Below, one piece after another: positions 48,835 through 56,915 of a DNA stretch of 64,000 bases. Source of the stretch: Planococcus sp. MB-3u-03 (lineage in GTDB: Bacteria > Bacillota > Bacilli > Bacillales_A > Planococcaceae); the NCBI RefSeq assembly GCF_002833405.1, contig NZ_CP025135.1, positions 1,035,501-1,099,500 on the forward strand. The letters are read 5' to 3'. The notes under the pieces are model-generated. The model did no database searches, had not been told where the DNA came from, and saw nothing but the letters and a program-made list of their open reading frames with translations. The translations under genes were made by a program, and so were the position numbers. Position 1 is the stretch's first letter. Every line of letters begins with the position of its first letter.

Positions 48835-50149
48835 TTATACAGGAAGATCTTCAGCAGGTGCTTTTTGAACTTCTAAATAAAGGATATGATGGCCGTCGAC
48901 TTCTTGGATGCGGAATTCATAGCCTTGTTCGATAATTTTCTGGCCTTCGACTGCATCGAAATGCATGTCCATAAACCAGCCTCCAATCGTATCGATGTCT
49001 TCCTCGTCGATGTGAATCCCCAGAATGGCGTTCACGGTATCAAGCAATAATTTGGCGTTGAAAATATAATGGTCTTCGCCGAGCTTTTGGACGTCCGGCG
49101 CTTCGTCGACGTCGAACTCATCCTGGATATCGCCGACGATTTCTTCGAGTATATCTTCAATGGTGACAAGCCCCGAAGTACCGCCGTATTCATCGCGCAA
49201 AATGGCCATATGGATGCGTTCACGCTGAATTTTTAATAATAGTTCATTAACCGGCATTGTTTCGATGACTTGGATGACCGGCTGGATAAACGCGGACACC
49301 GGCAAATTCCCGGTGTCGCGGTTTTTCACGTAAGCGCTTAATAAATGTTTCATATTGACGACGCCGAGGACATGGTCTTTGCCGCCGTCCGTAATCGGAT
49401 AGCGCGTGAATTGCTCGATTCCGTCCAATGTAAATACTTCGCGCAAACTGACATCATGGGCGATCGTGCTCATTTCCATCCGCGGAACCATGATTTCTTT
49501 GGCGATGCGCTCATCGAATTCGAAGATGCGGTTGACGTAATCAAATTCAGATACATTGATTTCACCGCTTTTCAGGCTTTCGGATAACAGCAATTTCAAT
49601 TCTTCTTCGGTATGGCCCATTTCGCTGCGTGATAATTTTGGATGCCAAACAAAGCCGATATCAAGCGGGCGATGGCGCTGAATAGGAAAATGAATGGAAA
49701 TAAAAGGGCATAAGCAAAGTAAGCGGTTTAGCAAGCAAGAGAATGACCTGTTCCGGATTGCGGATGGCAAAGGTCTTTCGGAAACAGCTCCCCGAATATG
49801 ACTAATAGCAAAGCTACCGCCAGAAATGCCGCCAAAAGCTTATCCATCCAGCGCTTGCTGCTGGGAATCCGAGATTTTCGGCAATGGGCTGCACCGTTTC
49901 CTGTACGAGCGCGTGGCCAACCCAGCCGAGCCCAAGTACCGATAAGGCGATGCCCACTTGGCAGGCGAATAGATACGTATCGGCCTGCCCCGCAATTTTC
50001 ACGGCGGCTTGTGCTTGTTTTTATTATTGGCAATCGATTCATCAAGACGTGCCGTGCGGATATTGACGATGGCGTATTCGCATGCAGAAAAGAATGCGGC
50101 AGAACCGATCAAAGCGGCGATCGCCGCAATTCGTAAAAGGTATGTCCAA
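48835..50149 (-). pseudogene. CNNM/HlyC-CorC (TlyC) family transporter, N-terminal half broken by indels
   Basis: Family members have a DUF21 membrane domain, two CBS domains and a CorC_HlyC domain, and take part in Mg2+/Co2+ export or resistance. The C-terminal part (from EMGHTEEELKLLLSESLKSG) is intact: CBS pair with IMVPRMEMSTI and LRDEYGGTSGLVTIEDILEEIVGDIQDEFD. The membrane domain is split over three frames. From 50149 down one reads AALIGSAAFFSACEYAIVNI, then VGIALSVLGLGWVGHALVQE, then AVALLLVIFGELFPKD, and FLFSAIARLISALFG. At least five one-base changes (for example the A run near 50018 and an extra T near 49773) reconnect them, so the real gene is probably whole, about 435 residues. 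Confidence 0.8.
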
Positions 50150-50415
50150 ATGACTCCTTTGCGCCGGTCCTGTTAAGGAAGGACGCAAAGTTTGCACCTC
50201 CTGAAAATGAAAGATGGTAGAAATGAAGACGATTCCGCTAGCAAATGCATGGCATATTCATGGGTGGGATCGGACCCTTTGTGGCAGGTAAAGCTTTTAA
50301 AAGTATACCACCAAAAGACTAATTATTCAGTAAAAATATTTACATGGATTTAATATTGAAACATATAAGCAAACCGTTATGATAGAGAAGAATCCAAAGA
50401 GAAAGGAGATGGATA

Positions 50416-51582
50416 GTGAATCGAAAAGAACGCTGGATGGAAATCCTGAAAGCCTCGACCAAGCTAGGCTTGACCTCGTTTGGCGGGCCAGCTGCCCATA
50501 TCGGCTATTTCCGGGATGAATATGTACATAGAAGAAAATGGTTAGACGATAAAGCGTATGCAGACTTGGTGGCATTGTGCCAATTCTTGCCGGGTCCTGC
50601 AAGTTCACAAGTCGGCATCTCGATCGGCATGCTGCGCGGAGGGATTATGGGCGGATTTTATCCTGGCTCGGGTTTACTTTGCCTTCTGTCGTCGCCTTGA
50701 TGATTTTCGCCATGCTGATCAGCAGCGGTTCGGTCGACATTGCTTGGCTGCAAGGCTTGAAGATCGTCGCAGTGGCGGTCGTCGCGCATGCCTTGCTCGG
50801 CATGGGGAAATCATTGACACCGGATGTTCAGCGGTTGATGATCGCCTTTGGTGCGGCCATCGCCATTTTGCTGGTGCCGACTGCCTGGGCGCAAATCGTC
50901 GTCATTCTATTGACAGGCGTCATCGGGTTTTATTGTACCGGAGAGAACAAGCGCCTGAGGCCGTCAAGCTCGCCTTGACCTTCGGCAAAAGACCGGTCTC
51001 GCCGCGTGGGGGATTTTCGGGGCATTGCTGATCGGCTTGCCTCTTATGCGCCCGTTCATCGAATCGAGCGCATTCGCGATTTTTGATATTTTCTACCGTG
51101 TCGGTGCGATCGTCTTTGGCGGGGGCCATGTTGTCTTGCCAATGCTCGAGCGTGAAGTCGTGCCTGAATGGATGACGGCAGACGCCTTCATCGCCGGATA
51201 CGGTGCAGCACAGGCTGTTCCGGGGCCATTGTTTACTTTGTCTGCTTATTTGGGTCAATTGATGAACGGGGCTGGCGGCGTATTGATCGCCGTCATCGCG
51301 ATGTTCTTGCCTTCATTCCTATTGGTCATCGGGACCTTGCCGTTTTGGAGCGTCATCCGCACGAAGCCTGGCATTCAAGCAGCCTTAAAAGGCATCAATG
51401 CAGGCGTTGTCGGCATTTTGCTTGCGGCGCTGTATGATCCGGTTTTCACCTCCGCCATTCAAGGGCCGGTTGACTTCGCCATTGCGATTGCCGCCTTCGG
51501 AATGTTAGTCTATTTGAAACTGGCTCCGTGGAAAGTCGTCTTGATTACGGCGCTTCTCGGTGCGCTGGCTTATGCTCTATAG
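50416..51582 (+). pseudogene. chrA: Chromate transporter ChrA family, broken by three indels
   Basis: ChrA-type proteins export chromate in exchange for protons. The first CHR domain begins LTSFGGPAAHIGYFRDEYV and LCQFLPGPASSQV; the second has FGGGHVVLPMLEREV and QAVPGPLFTLSAYLG, the family signatures. The frame is lost at a TTTT run near 50657 (five T would give FLSWLGFTLPS), near 50935 (one T missing before TACCGGAGAG) and at the AAAA near 50989 (one A missing, restoring KTGLAAWGIFGALLIG). Restored length is about 390 residues. GTG start with AAAGGAG seven bases upstream. It precedes the kynurenine genes; a functional link is not obvious. Confidence 0.85.
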
Positions 51583-51599
51583 AAATGGAGAGATGAGAT

Positions 51600-52853
51600 T
51601 TGAATACGGCAATGCAGAAAGACCAACAAGATCCGTTAGCTAAATTCAAAGAACAGTTTTTTGTAGAACCAGGAACCATTTACATGGACGGGAATTCACT
51701 CGGCCTGATGTCAAAGCGTGCTGAAGCAAAGCTGGTTGCGCTTATGGATAGCTGGAAACAATTCGGCATCGAAGGCTGGACAGAAGGCGAGCATCCGTGG
51801 TTTACGCTGGCAGAGACGCTGAGCGAAAAAGCGGCGCCTTTGTTCGGGGCAGAAGCACATGAAGTGATGGTCACCGGCTCGATCACGTCGAATATCCACC
51901 AGATGCTGTCGACGGTCTATGCGCCGACAGATGAGCGTTATGTCATTTTGGTCGACGAGCTGAATTTTCCGTCTGACATTTATGCAGTAGAGAGCCATTT
52001 GCGCCTGCGCGGGCAAGATCCGGCAATCGCAATGCGCAAAGTACCAAGCCGCGACGGCTATACGCTCGAGCTGGAAGATATTTTAGCGGAAATGAAAGAC
52101 GATGTTGCGGTCCTGTTGCTGCCGTCGGTTCTTTACCGAAGCGGGCAATTGCTGCCGATCCGTGAGATTACGCAAGCTGCACACAAGCACAACATCATCG
52201 CGGGATTCGACTTGGCTCACTCGGCAGGCGCCATGCCGCATAATTTGCATGCGGACGGCGTGGATTTCGCTGTGTGGTGCCATTATAAATACATGAATTC
52301 CGGTCCGGGCGGAACAGGCGGCTTGTATTTGCATGAGCGCCATCACGATTTGAATCCTGGAATAGCTGGCTGGTTCGGTTCGGACAAGGCGAAGCAATTC
52401 GACATGGACCATAGTTTCACGAAGGCTGAAGGCGCCGGTGCTTATCAGGTCGGCACGCCGAATATTTTCAGCATGGCACCGCTGATTGGCAGCCTGGAAT
52501 TATTCGAAGAAGCAGGGATCGGTGAGATCCGCAACAAATCGCTGGAGTTGACGGCTATGCTGCGCGAAAGGCTTGCGGCTCTTGTGCCTTCTTTAATAGA
52601 CGTCACGCCAAAAGCGGATGGACAGCGCGGAGGCCATATCGCACTCGCGCATCCTGAAGCGGCGCGCATCTGCAAAGCGTTGAAAAAAGCAGGAATCGTC
52701 CCGGATTTCCGTGCGCCGGATATTATCCGCCTTGCGCCGATCGCTTTCTACACGAGCTTTGAAGATGTAGAGAAAGTAGCGCTCGCCTTGCAGGATATTA
52801 TCGAGCACGAACTTTATAAAGAATTCAGCAACGAACGAAATGTGGTGGCCTAA
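51600..52853 (+). CDS. kynU: Kynureninase KynU
   Basis: A PLP enzyme of 417 residues cleaving L-kynurenine to anthranilate and alanine in tryptophan degradation. Visible are the N-terminal YMDGNSLGLM, the phosphate-binding GSITSNIHQM, the PLP Asp in AGFDLAHSAGAMPH, and the Schiff-base Lys in VWCHYKYMNSGPGG. The C-terminus ends with RLAPIAFYTSFEDVEK. Start is TTG at 51600 with a GGAG about ten bases upstream; an in-frame ATG at 51612 is possible. kynB follows with no gap. Confidence 0.95.
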   Translation: MNTAMQKDQQDPLAKFKEQFFVEPGTIYMDGNSLGLMSKRAEAKLVALMDSWKQFGIEGWTEGEHPWFTLAETLSEKAAPLFGAEAHEVMVTGSITSNIHQMLSTVYAPTDERYVILVDELNFPSDIYAVESHLRLRGQDPAIAMRKVPSRDGYTLELEDILAEMKDDVAVLLLPSVLYRSGQLLPIREITQAAHKHNIIAGFDLAHSAGAMPHNLHADGVDFAVWCHYKYMNSGPGGTGGLYLHERHHDLNPGIAGWFGSDKAKQFDMDHSFTKAEGAGAYQVGTPNIFSMAPLIGSLELFEEAGIGEIRNKSLELTAMLRERLAALVPSLIDVTPKADGQRGGHIALAHPEAARICKALKKAGIVPDFRAPDIIRLAPIAFYTSFEDVEKVALALQDIIEHELYKEFSNERNVVA

Positions 52854-53477
52854 ATGGCAAAATCGATCATAGACATTTCGATGGCGCTGGACAGTTCTAC
52901 TCCGGAATGGCCGGGGGATACGCCGTTTTCCTATCGCTTATCGGTCACGAAACAGCAAAGCGGTTCGGTGAATATCGGCGAACTCAGCTCAAGCACGCAT
53001 ATTGGCACGCATATTGACGCGCCGTTCCATTATGATGAAAATGGCTTGAAGACTGACGAATTGCCGCTTGAGGTATATTTGACGACAGCCCAAGTGATGG
53101 ACGTGTCAGGTCTGGAACAAGTGCAGCTGGATGATCTGGATGAGCTCGTGCAAGGTGTCAATGCGGTCCTGTTGAAGACGGCAGCGTGGCAAGACCGCAG
53201 CGCGTTTCCTGGAGCTTGGCCGGTATTCGACCCGGCGATCGCCGAATGGATGAAAGACAAGGGCATCCGGCTGCTCGGTGTCGATGTACCGTCTGTCGAT
53301 CCTGAGACGAGCAAGGAGCTGCCGATGCATCACGCAATGAACCGCAATCAACGTTTCATCTTGGAAGGCATCGTATTGGATGATGTCGCGGCGGGTGTCT
53401 ACGAACTGGCTGCATTGCCTTTGAAGATCCGCGGCGGGGAAGGCAGCCCTGTTCGTGCAGTGCTGTATAAAGAATAA
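52854..53477 (+). CDS. kynB: Kynurenine formamidase (arylformamidase) KynB
   Basis: A 207-residue metal-dependent cyclase-family hydrolase that turns N-formylkynurenine into kynurenine, the step before KynU. The metal-binding motif STHIGTHIDAPFHY (His49, His53, Asp55, His59) and GVDVPSVDPETSKELPMHH are diagnostic for bacterial KynB. Its ATG directly follows the kynU stop, so translation is coupled. The first enzyme, tryptophan 2,3-dioxygenase (kynA), is not in this window. A terminator ends the operon. Confidence 0.95.
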   Translation: MAKSIIDISMALDSSTPEWPGDTPFSYRLSVTKQQSGSVNIGELSSSTHIGTHIDAPFHYDENGLKTDELPLEVYLTTAQVMDVSGLEQVQLDDLDELVQGVNAVLLKTAAWQDRSAFPGAWPVFDPAIAEWMKDKGIRLLGVDVPSVDPETSKELPMHHAMNRNQRFILEGIVLDDVAAGVYELAALPLKIRGGEGSPVRAVLYKE

Positions 53478-53521
53478 AGAAAAGGCCGACAAGTCCATTT
53501 TGACTTGTCGGCCTTTTCTTT
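53477..53521. terminator. Bidirectional terminator after kynB
   Basis: AAAGAAAAGGCCGACAAGTC and GACTTGTCGGCCTTTTCTTT pair over about 20 bp. Confidence 0.94.
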
Positions 53522-53528
53522 ATATTTT

Positions 53529-53965
53529 TCACTGTGCATATTGTGATCTGAGAAACGGTTCCATTTCCTTGATATTCATCGCGATGGCATCGCAGACTTC
53601 CTGATATAAAGCCCATTTTCGTTATTGTCCGTGCTGCGGATTTCAGGGTTTGGGATATCCCAGCGCACCAATTTCTGCATCGGCAAATCGTCCGGTATAT
53701 CAGCTTGTTCGAATTCCCCGTCATGCAGGGCGATGATCAAATCCGCCTGTTTCACTTCGTCCGGATTATATACGCGCTGCTCGACTGGCGGAATCTCCAA
53801 GATGATCTCTTTTAGCACTTCTATCGGAATGTCGTTGAAAGATGGTTGGTTCCATGCCGCACTTCTGATGTCCCAGTCCGGCAGCATTAAGCGGCTCGCC
53901 CAAATTTCAGCCATCAGCCCGCGATGTTGATGTGATGATAGAAAATATACAGTATGTCTCGGCAT
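53529..53965 (-). CDS. Low-molecular-weight phosphatase / arsenate reductase fold protein, frameshifted near 3' end
   Basis: About 144 residues with the LMW-PTPase/ArsC fold: VYFLSSHQHRGLMAEIWA at the N-terminus, ADLIIALHDGEFEQ and the WDIPNPEI motif of the C-terminal acid loop. The catalytic P-loop C-X5-R is altered: six residues before Arg there is Leu, and no Cys is present, so classical phosphatase or arsenate-reductase chemistry is unlikely. As sequenced, the frame ends at 53576 in KSAMPSR. Dropping two bases near 53600 restores LYQEVCDAIAMNIKEMEPF to a TGA at 53529. AAGGGG precedes the ATG. Confidence 0.72.
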
Positions 53966-54094
53966 GGCTGACCCCTTCTTCCTTTCTTTATTTTCCAGCT
54001 GGTTTAATTAGTATTCTTTACCCATGTAGGGAATCTGGCAAACAGATAAATATATGATATTCATTTAATTATGTCAAAATATGTCATAAAATAA

Positions 54095-54133
54095 ACATCC
54101 CCTCAGGATGGGGGAGTCCACATCCTAGGGGGA
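54095..54133 (-). terminator. Terminator after the universal stress protein gene
   Basis: ATCCCC-TCAGGATG and CATCCTA-GGGGGAT pair with small bulges; T-rich sequence follows on the minus strand. Confidence 0.7.
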
Positions 54134-54655
54134 TCATTTCACCACAAGAACGGTAGAATTGGAATCTTTGATCAGCTTGCTGCTGACAGAACCGACGAAA
54201 AATTTCTGCAATCCGGATTTCCCGCTGTTGCCGACAATCAATAGATCGATGTTCTGCTCGTCTATAAATCCGGTGATCGTCTTGATGACCGGGCCTTCAA
54301 GCGCCAAAACAGACGCTTCGGCGTTTTTGGCGTCGAGCTGCTGTTGAATGGAGTTGTGCATATGCTTCGAGTATTCCGAAGCACGGGCTGTATCCAATTC
54401 CGGCGGCGGCCGGTAGCCATCATCGCCGATTCCCTGCGGCATGAATTGTGCATACGAACTGTCTACATTTGCTGAAGTCACTGGTGCTGAAGCATGTCCT
54501 ACATCCATATAGCCTGTGCGTTCCTGCGCTTCTTCGTTGACGTAGATGACTGTCAGCTTGGAGCCTGGAAGAATCTTGGAAAGTTCTATGCCTTTGTCCA
54601 GTGCCAGCCGGCTGCCCTCCGACCCGCCATATGCGATTGCAATATTCTTATACAT
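54134..54655 (-). CDS. Universal stress protein (UspA family)
   Basis: A 173-residue UspA-fold protein starting MYKNIAIAYGGSEGSRLALD. The ATP-binding signature G-2X-G-9X-G(S/T) is present in IVGNSGKSGLQKFFVGSVSSKLI, so it likely binds ATP. It has an insert of about 25 residues (SSYAQFMPQGIGDDGYRPPPEL) compared with the usual 140-150 residues. ATG at 54655; GTG at 54664 is in frame. It is transcribed away from the bmrCD-like locus. Confidence 0.9.
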   Translation of the reverse strand: MYKNIAIAYGGSEGSRLALDKGIELSKILPGSKLTVIYVNEEAQERTGYMDVGHASAPVTSANVDSSYAQFMPQGIGDDGYRPPPELDTARASEYSKHMHNSIQQQLDAKNAEASVLALEGPVIKTITGFIDEQNIDLLIVGNSGKSGLQKFFVGSVSSKLIKDSNSTVLVVK

Positions 54656-54794
54656 TTCTTTCACCGCCTCAATTTGCTGTTATTCTTTTGTTCCCCCAAA
54701 TATTGTAGTTGCAAACCTTTCGGGCACAACTGGCGGTAGCTGGGGGAGCGGCAGTACGACTTTTGGCTGAATTGTCATTTCAGTTCAAAATAGC

Positions 54795-54824
54795 TTGACA
54801 ATTCAAAAAAACGAGTGGTACTCT
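54795..54824 (+). promoter_or_regulatory. Promoter of the leader peptide and multidrug ABC operon
   Basis: TTGACA (54795-54800) and TACTCT (54819-54824) with an 18-bp spacer, about 37 bp upstream of the leader ORF. Confidence 0.6.
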
Positions 54825-54860
54825 TGAACTAACAAATATATGGAAAAGGAGGTTTGGACA

Positions 54861-54950
54861 ATGAAAAAAATTCAAAAGGCGTTAAAAACCAATTGCATAG
54901 CATTGCCAGGCACTCCGATGATTTTTAATTGCTATTTACTTCGTAACTAG
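54861..54950 (+). CDS. 29-residue leader peptide upstream of the ABC exporter
   Basis: A 29-codon frame, MKKIQKALKTNCIALPGTP followed by ten residues ending CYLLRN, with the strong ribosome site AAAAGGAGG at eight to nine bases. It is followed 40 bp later by a strong terminator and then by the heterodimeric exporter genes. B. subtilis bmrCD has a leader gene (bmrB) in this place that controls transcription through ribosome-mediated attenuation, so I infer the same role. A small secreted peptide is less likely: there is no signal sequence. Confidence 0.65.
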   Translation: MKKIQKALKTNCIALPGTPMIFNCYLLRN

Positions 54951-54990
54951 AAATATTCGGGTTGGGTCTGTGCATCCAGTCCTATTTTCA

Positions 54991-55026
54991 AGAGCGCATG
55001 CCTGAAAACAGGTATGCGCTCTTTTT
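54991..55026 (+). terminator. Intrinsic terminator in the exporter leader (candidate attenuator)
   Basis: AGAGCGCATGCCTG and CAGGTATGCGCTCT form a 14-bp stem with an AAAA loop, followed by TTTTTG. The TGCCTG at 54999-55004 can instead pair with CAGGCA at 54907-54912 inside the leader ORF, a possible antiterminator. Confidence 0.8.
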
Positions 55027-55086
55027 GTGTGGTTTAAACAGCCTGGCTGCTTAAATAAATAATCGAAACTAAGGGAGAGAAGCATT

Positions 55087-55143
55087 ATGGAAAAGCCTCA
55101 TGTGAAAAAAGCACTCATCAAGGAATCGCTTGAAGGCGATTAG
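55087..55143 (+). CDS. 18-residue small ORF before the ABC exporter
   Basis: MEKPHVKKALIKESLEGD, with GGGAGAG about eight bases upstream, lies between the leader terminator and the first ABC gene. It may be a second leader or a translational coupler (its stop is 31 bp before the ABC start), or it may not be expressed. Confidence 0.4.
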   Translation: MEKPHVKKALIKESLEGD

Positions 55144-55174
55144 CCAAACTGAAAATGGAAAGGAGGCGTAATGT

Positions 55175-56914
55175 ATGTTTGATGTTTTATGGAAATTGAA
55201 ATGGTTTTTTAAAGAAAACTGGCTGCGCTATACAATCGCAGTGGTGCTCTTATTTGTAGCGAATATTCTCGAGATCGTCCCGCCTTGGCTGATCGGGGTG
55301 GCCATCGATGCCATCGCCCAGCAGGAGCTGACGGGTGATCTGCTCTGGCAGTATGTCGTCGTTTTACTTGTCGCGATGGTGCTGGCTTATGTCATCAATT
55401 TCATCTGGCAATACCAATTGTTCGGCGGGGCTTATGTCATCGAACGGCAATTGCGCTCAAGCCTGATGGGGCATTTCCTCAAGATGACGCCGACATTCTA
55501 TGAGAAGAACCGGACGGGGGATTTGATGGCCCGTTCGACCAATGATTTAAAGGCGATTTCCGAGACGGCAGGATTTGGGATCTTGACACTTGTCGACTCG
55601 ACTTTATACATGGCGACGATCATCGTGGCGATGGGGATTCTCGTGTCATGGGAATTGACCTTTTTAGCCATTTTGCCATTGCCGGTTCTCGCGATTGTCG
55701 TCCAATTGCTCGGCAAGAAAATCCACGAGCGCTACACGTTGGCACAGGATGCATTCGGGGATATGAACGACAGCGTCTTGGAATCGGTCGGTGGCGTCCG
55801 CGTCGTTCGGGCATATGTGCAGGAACGTTCATCTGAAAAGGAATTCCAAGACATGACGCAAGATGTTTACGAAAAGAACATGGCGGTCGAGCGCATCGAT
55901 GCGCTGTTCGCGCCGGTCACGAAAGTGCTGACAGGCATCAGTTATGTCATCGGACTCGGTTATGGCGCGTTTCTTGTTTCCGAAGGGACGATGACTTTGG
56001 GCGATTTGGTTGCCTTTAACGTTTACCTCGGCATGATCGTCTGGCCGATGTTTGCGATCGGTGAATTGATCAATATCCTGCAGCGCGGCAATGCATCGAT
56101 CGACCGCGTCAATGAAACTTTGGATTACGAAGAAGACGTGGTTGACCCGAAAACGACAAAAGAAACCGGGCATCCGGAGCGCATCGGCTTCCGTGATTTC
56201 GGTTTCACATATCCACAGTCGACATCGATCAACCTTCAAGGCATCAATTTATCGATGAACAGCGGGCAGACGCTCGGCATCGTCGGCAAGACGGGAAGCG
56301 GCAAAACGACATTCGTCAAACAGCTTCTGAAGGAATACCCGACAGGTGAAGGTTCCTTGACGATGAACGGCATCGAAATCAACGAACTAAGCAAAGCGCA
56401 ATTGCGCGATTGGGTCGGCTATGTCCCGCAGGATCACGTCCTATTTTCACGGACCATTCTGGAGAACATCCTGTTTGGAAAAGCGGATGCGACGGAAGAG
56501 GAAGTGTCCCAGGCCATCAAGCTGTCCTATTTCGAAAAAGATTTGGCAATGTTGCCAAACGGCCTGGAAACACTGGTCGGCGAAAAAGGCGTCGCGCTTT
56601 CAGGGGGGCAAAAGCAGCGCATTTCGATCGCACGGGCGATTATCAAAAATCCGGAAATCCTCATTTTGGATGATTCCCTCTCGGCAGTTGATGCCAAGAC
56701 GGAAGCCAAAATCATCGAGAACATCCAACGCGAACGGGCAGGCAAGACGACGATCATCACGACGCACCGATTGTCTGCCATCAAACACGCCGATTGGATC
56801 GTCGTGCTGGATGATGGGCGCATCATCGAAGAAGGTACGCACGAGCAATTAGTGGCAAAACAAGGCTGGTATCATGAACAATTCCTCCGCCAGCAAATCG
56901 GGGAGGTGCAATAA
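55175..56914 (+). CDS. bmrC: Heterodimeric multidrug ABC exporter subunit (BmrC/YheI-like)
   Basis: A 579-residue half exporter: six-helix membrane domain (about 1-310) and an NBD. Walker A is GKTGSGKTT and the signature LSGGQKQR. Walker B is LILDDSLSAVD, so the catalytic Glu is replaced by Asp and this site is degenerate. That is typical of the BmrC half of BmrC/BmrD-type exporters, where only one ATP site is fully active. AGGAGG is eight bases before the ATG. The partner gene starts two bases after its stop. It would export drugs, including ribosome-targeting ones. Confidence 0.92.
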   Translation: MFDVLWKLKWFFKENWLRYTIAVVLLFVANILEIVPPWLIGVAIDAIAQQELTGDLLWQYVVVLLVAMVLAYVINFIWQYQLFGGAYVIERQLRSSLMGHFLKMTPTFYEKNRTGDLMARSTNDLKAISETAGFGILTLVDSTLYMATIIVAMGILVSWELTFLAILPLPVLAIVVQLLGKKIHERYTLAQDAFGDMNDSVLESVGGVRVVRAYVQERSSEKEFQDMTQDVYEKNMAVERIDALFAPVTKVLTGISYVIGLGYGAFLVSEGTMTLGDLVAFNVYLGMIVWPMFAIGELINILQRGNASIDRVNETLDYEEDVVDPKTTKETGHPERIGFRDFGFTYPQSTSINLQGINLSMNSGQTLGIVGKTGSGKTTFVKQLLKEYPTGEGSLTMNGIEINELSKAQLRDWVGYVPQDHVLFSRTILENILFGKADATEEEVSQAIKLSYFEKDLAMLPNGLETLVGEKGVALSGGQKQRISIARAIIKNPEILILDDSLSAVDAKTEAKIIENIQRERAGKTTIITTHRLSAIKHADWIVVLDDGRIIEEGTHEQLVAKQGWYHEQFLRQQIGEVQ

Positions 56915-56915
56915 G

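Noticed and set aside
49728..50066. Separate small proteins in the region upstream of the CBS-domain frame
   Set aside because: They are frame-shifted fragments of the DUF21 membrane domain of the same CNNM/TlyC gene.
54861..54950. Interpretation of the 29-residue ORF as a bacteriocin or RiPP precursor exported by the adjacent ABC transporter
   Set aside because: No leader cleavage site (GG or similar), no modification enzymes nearby, and the ABC genes lack a peptidase C39 domain; the attenuator reading explains the terminator as well.
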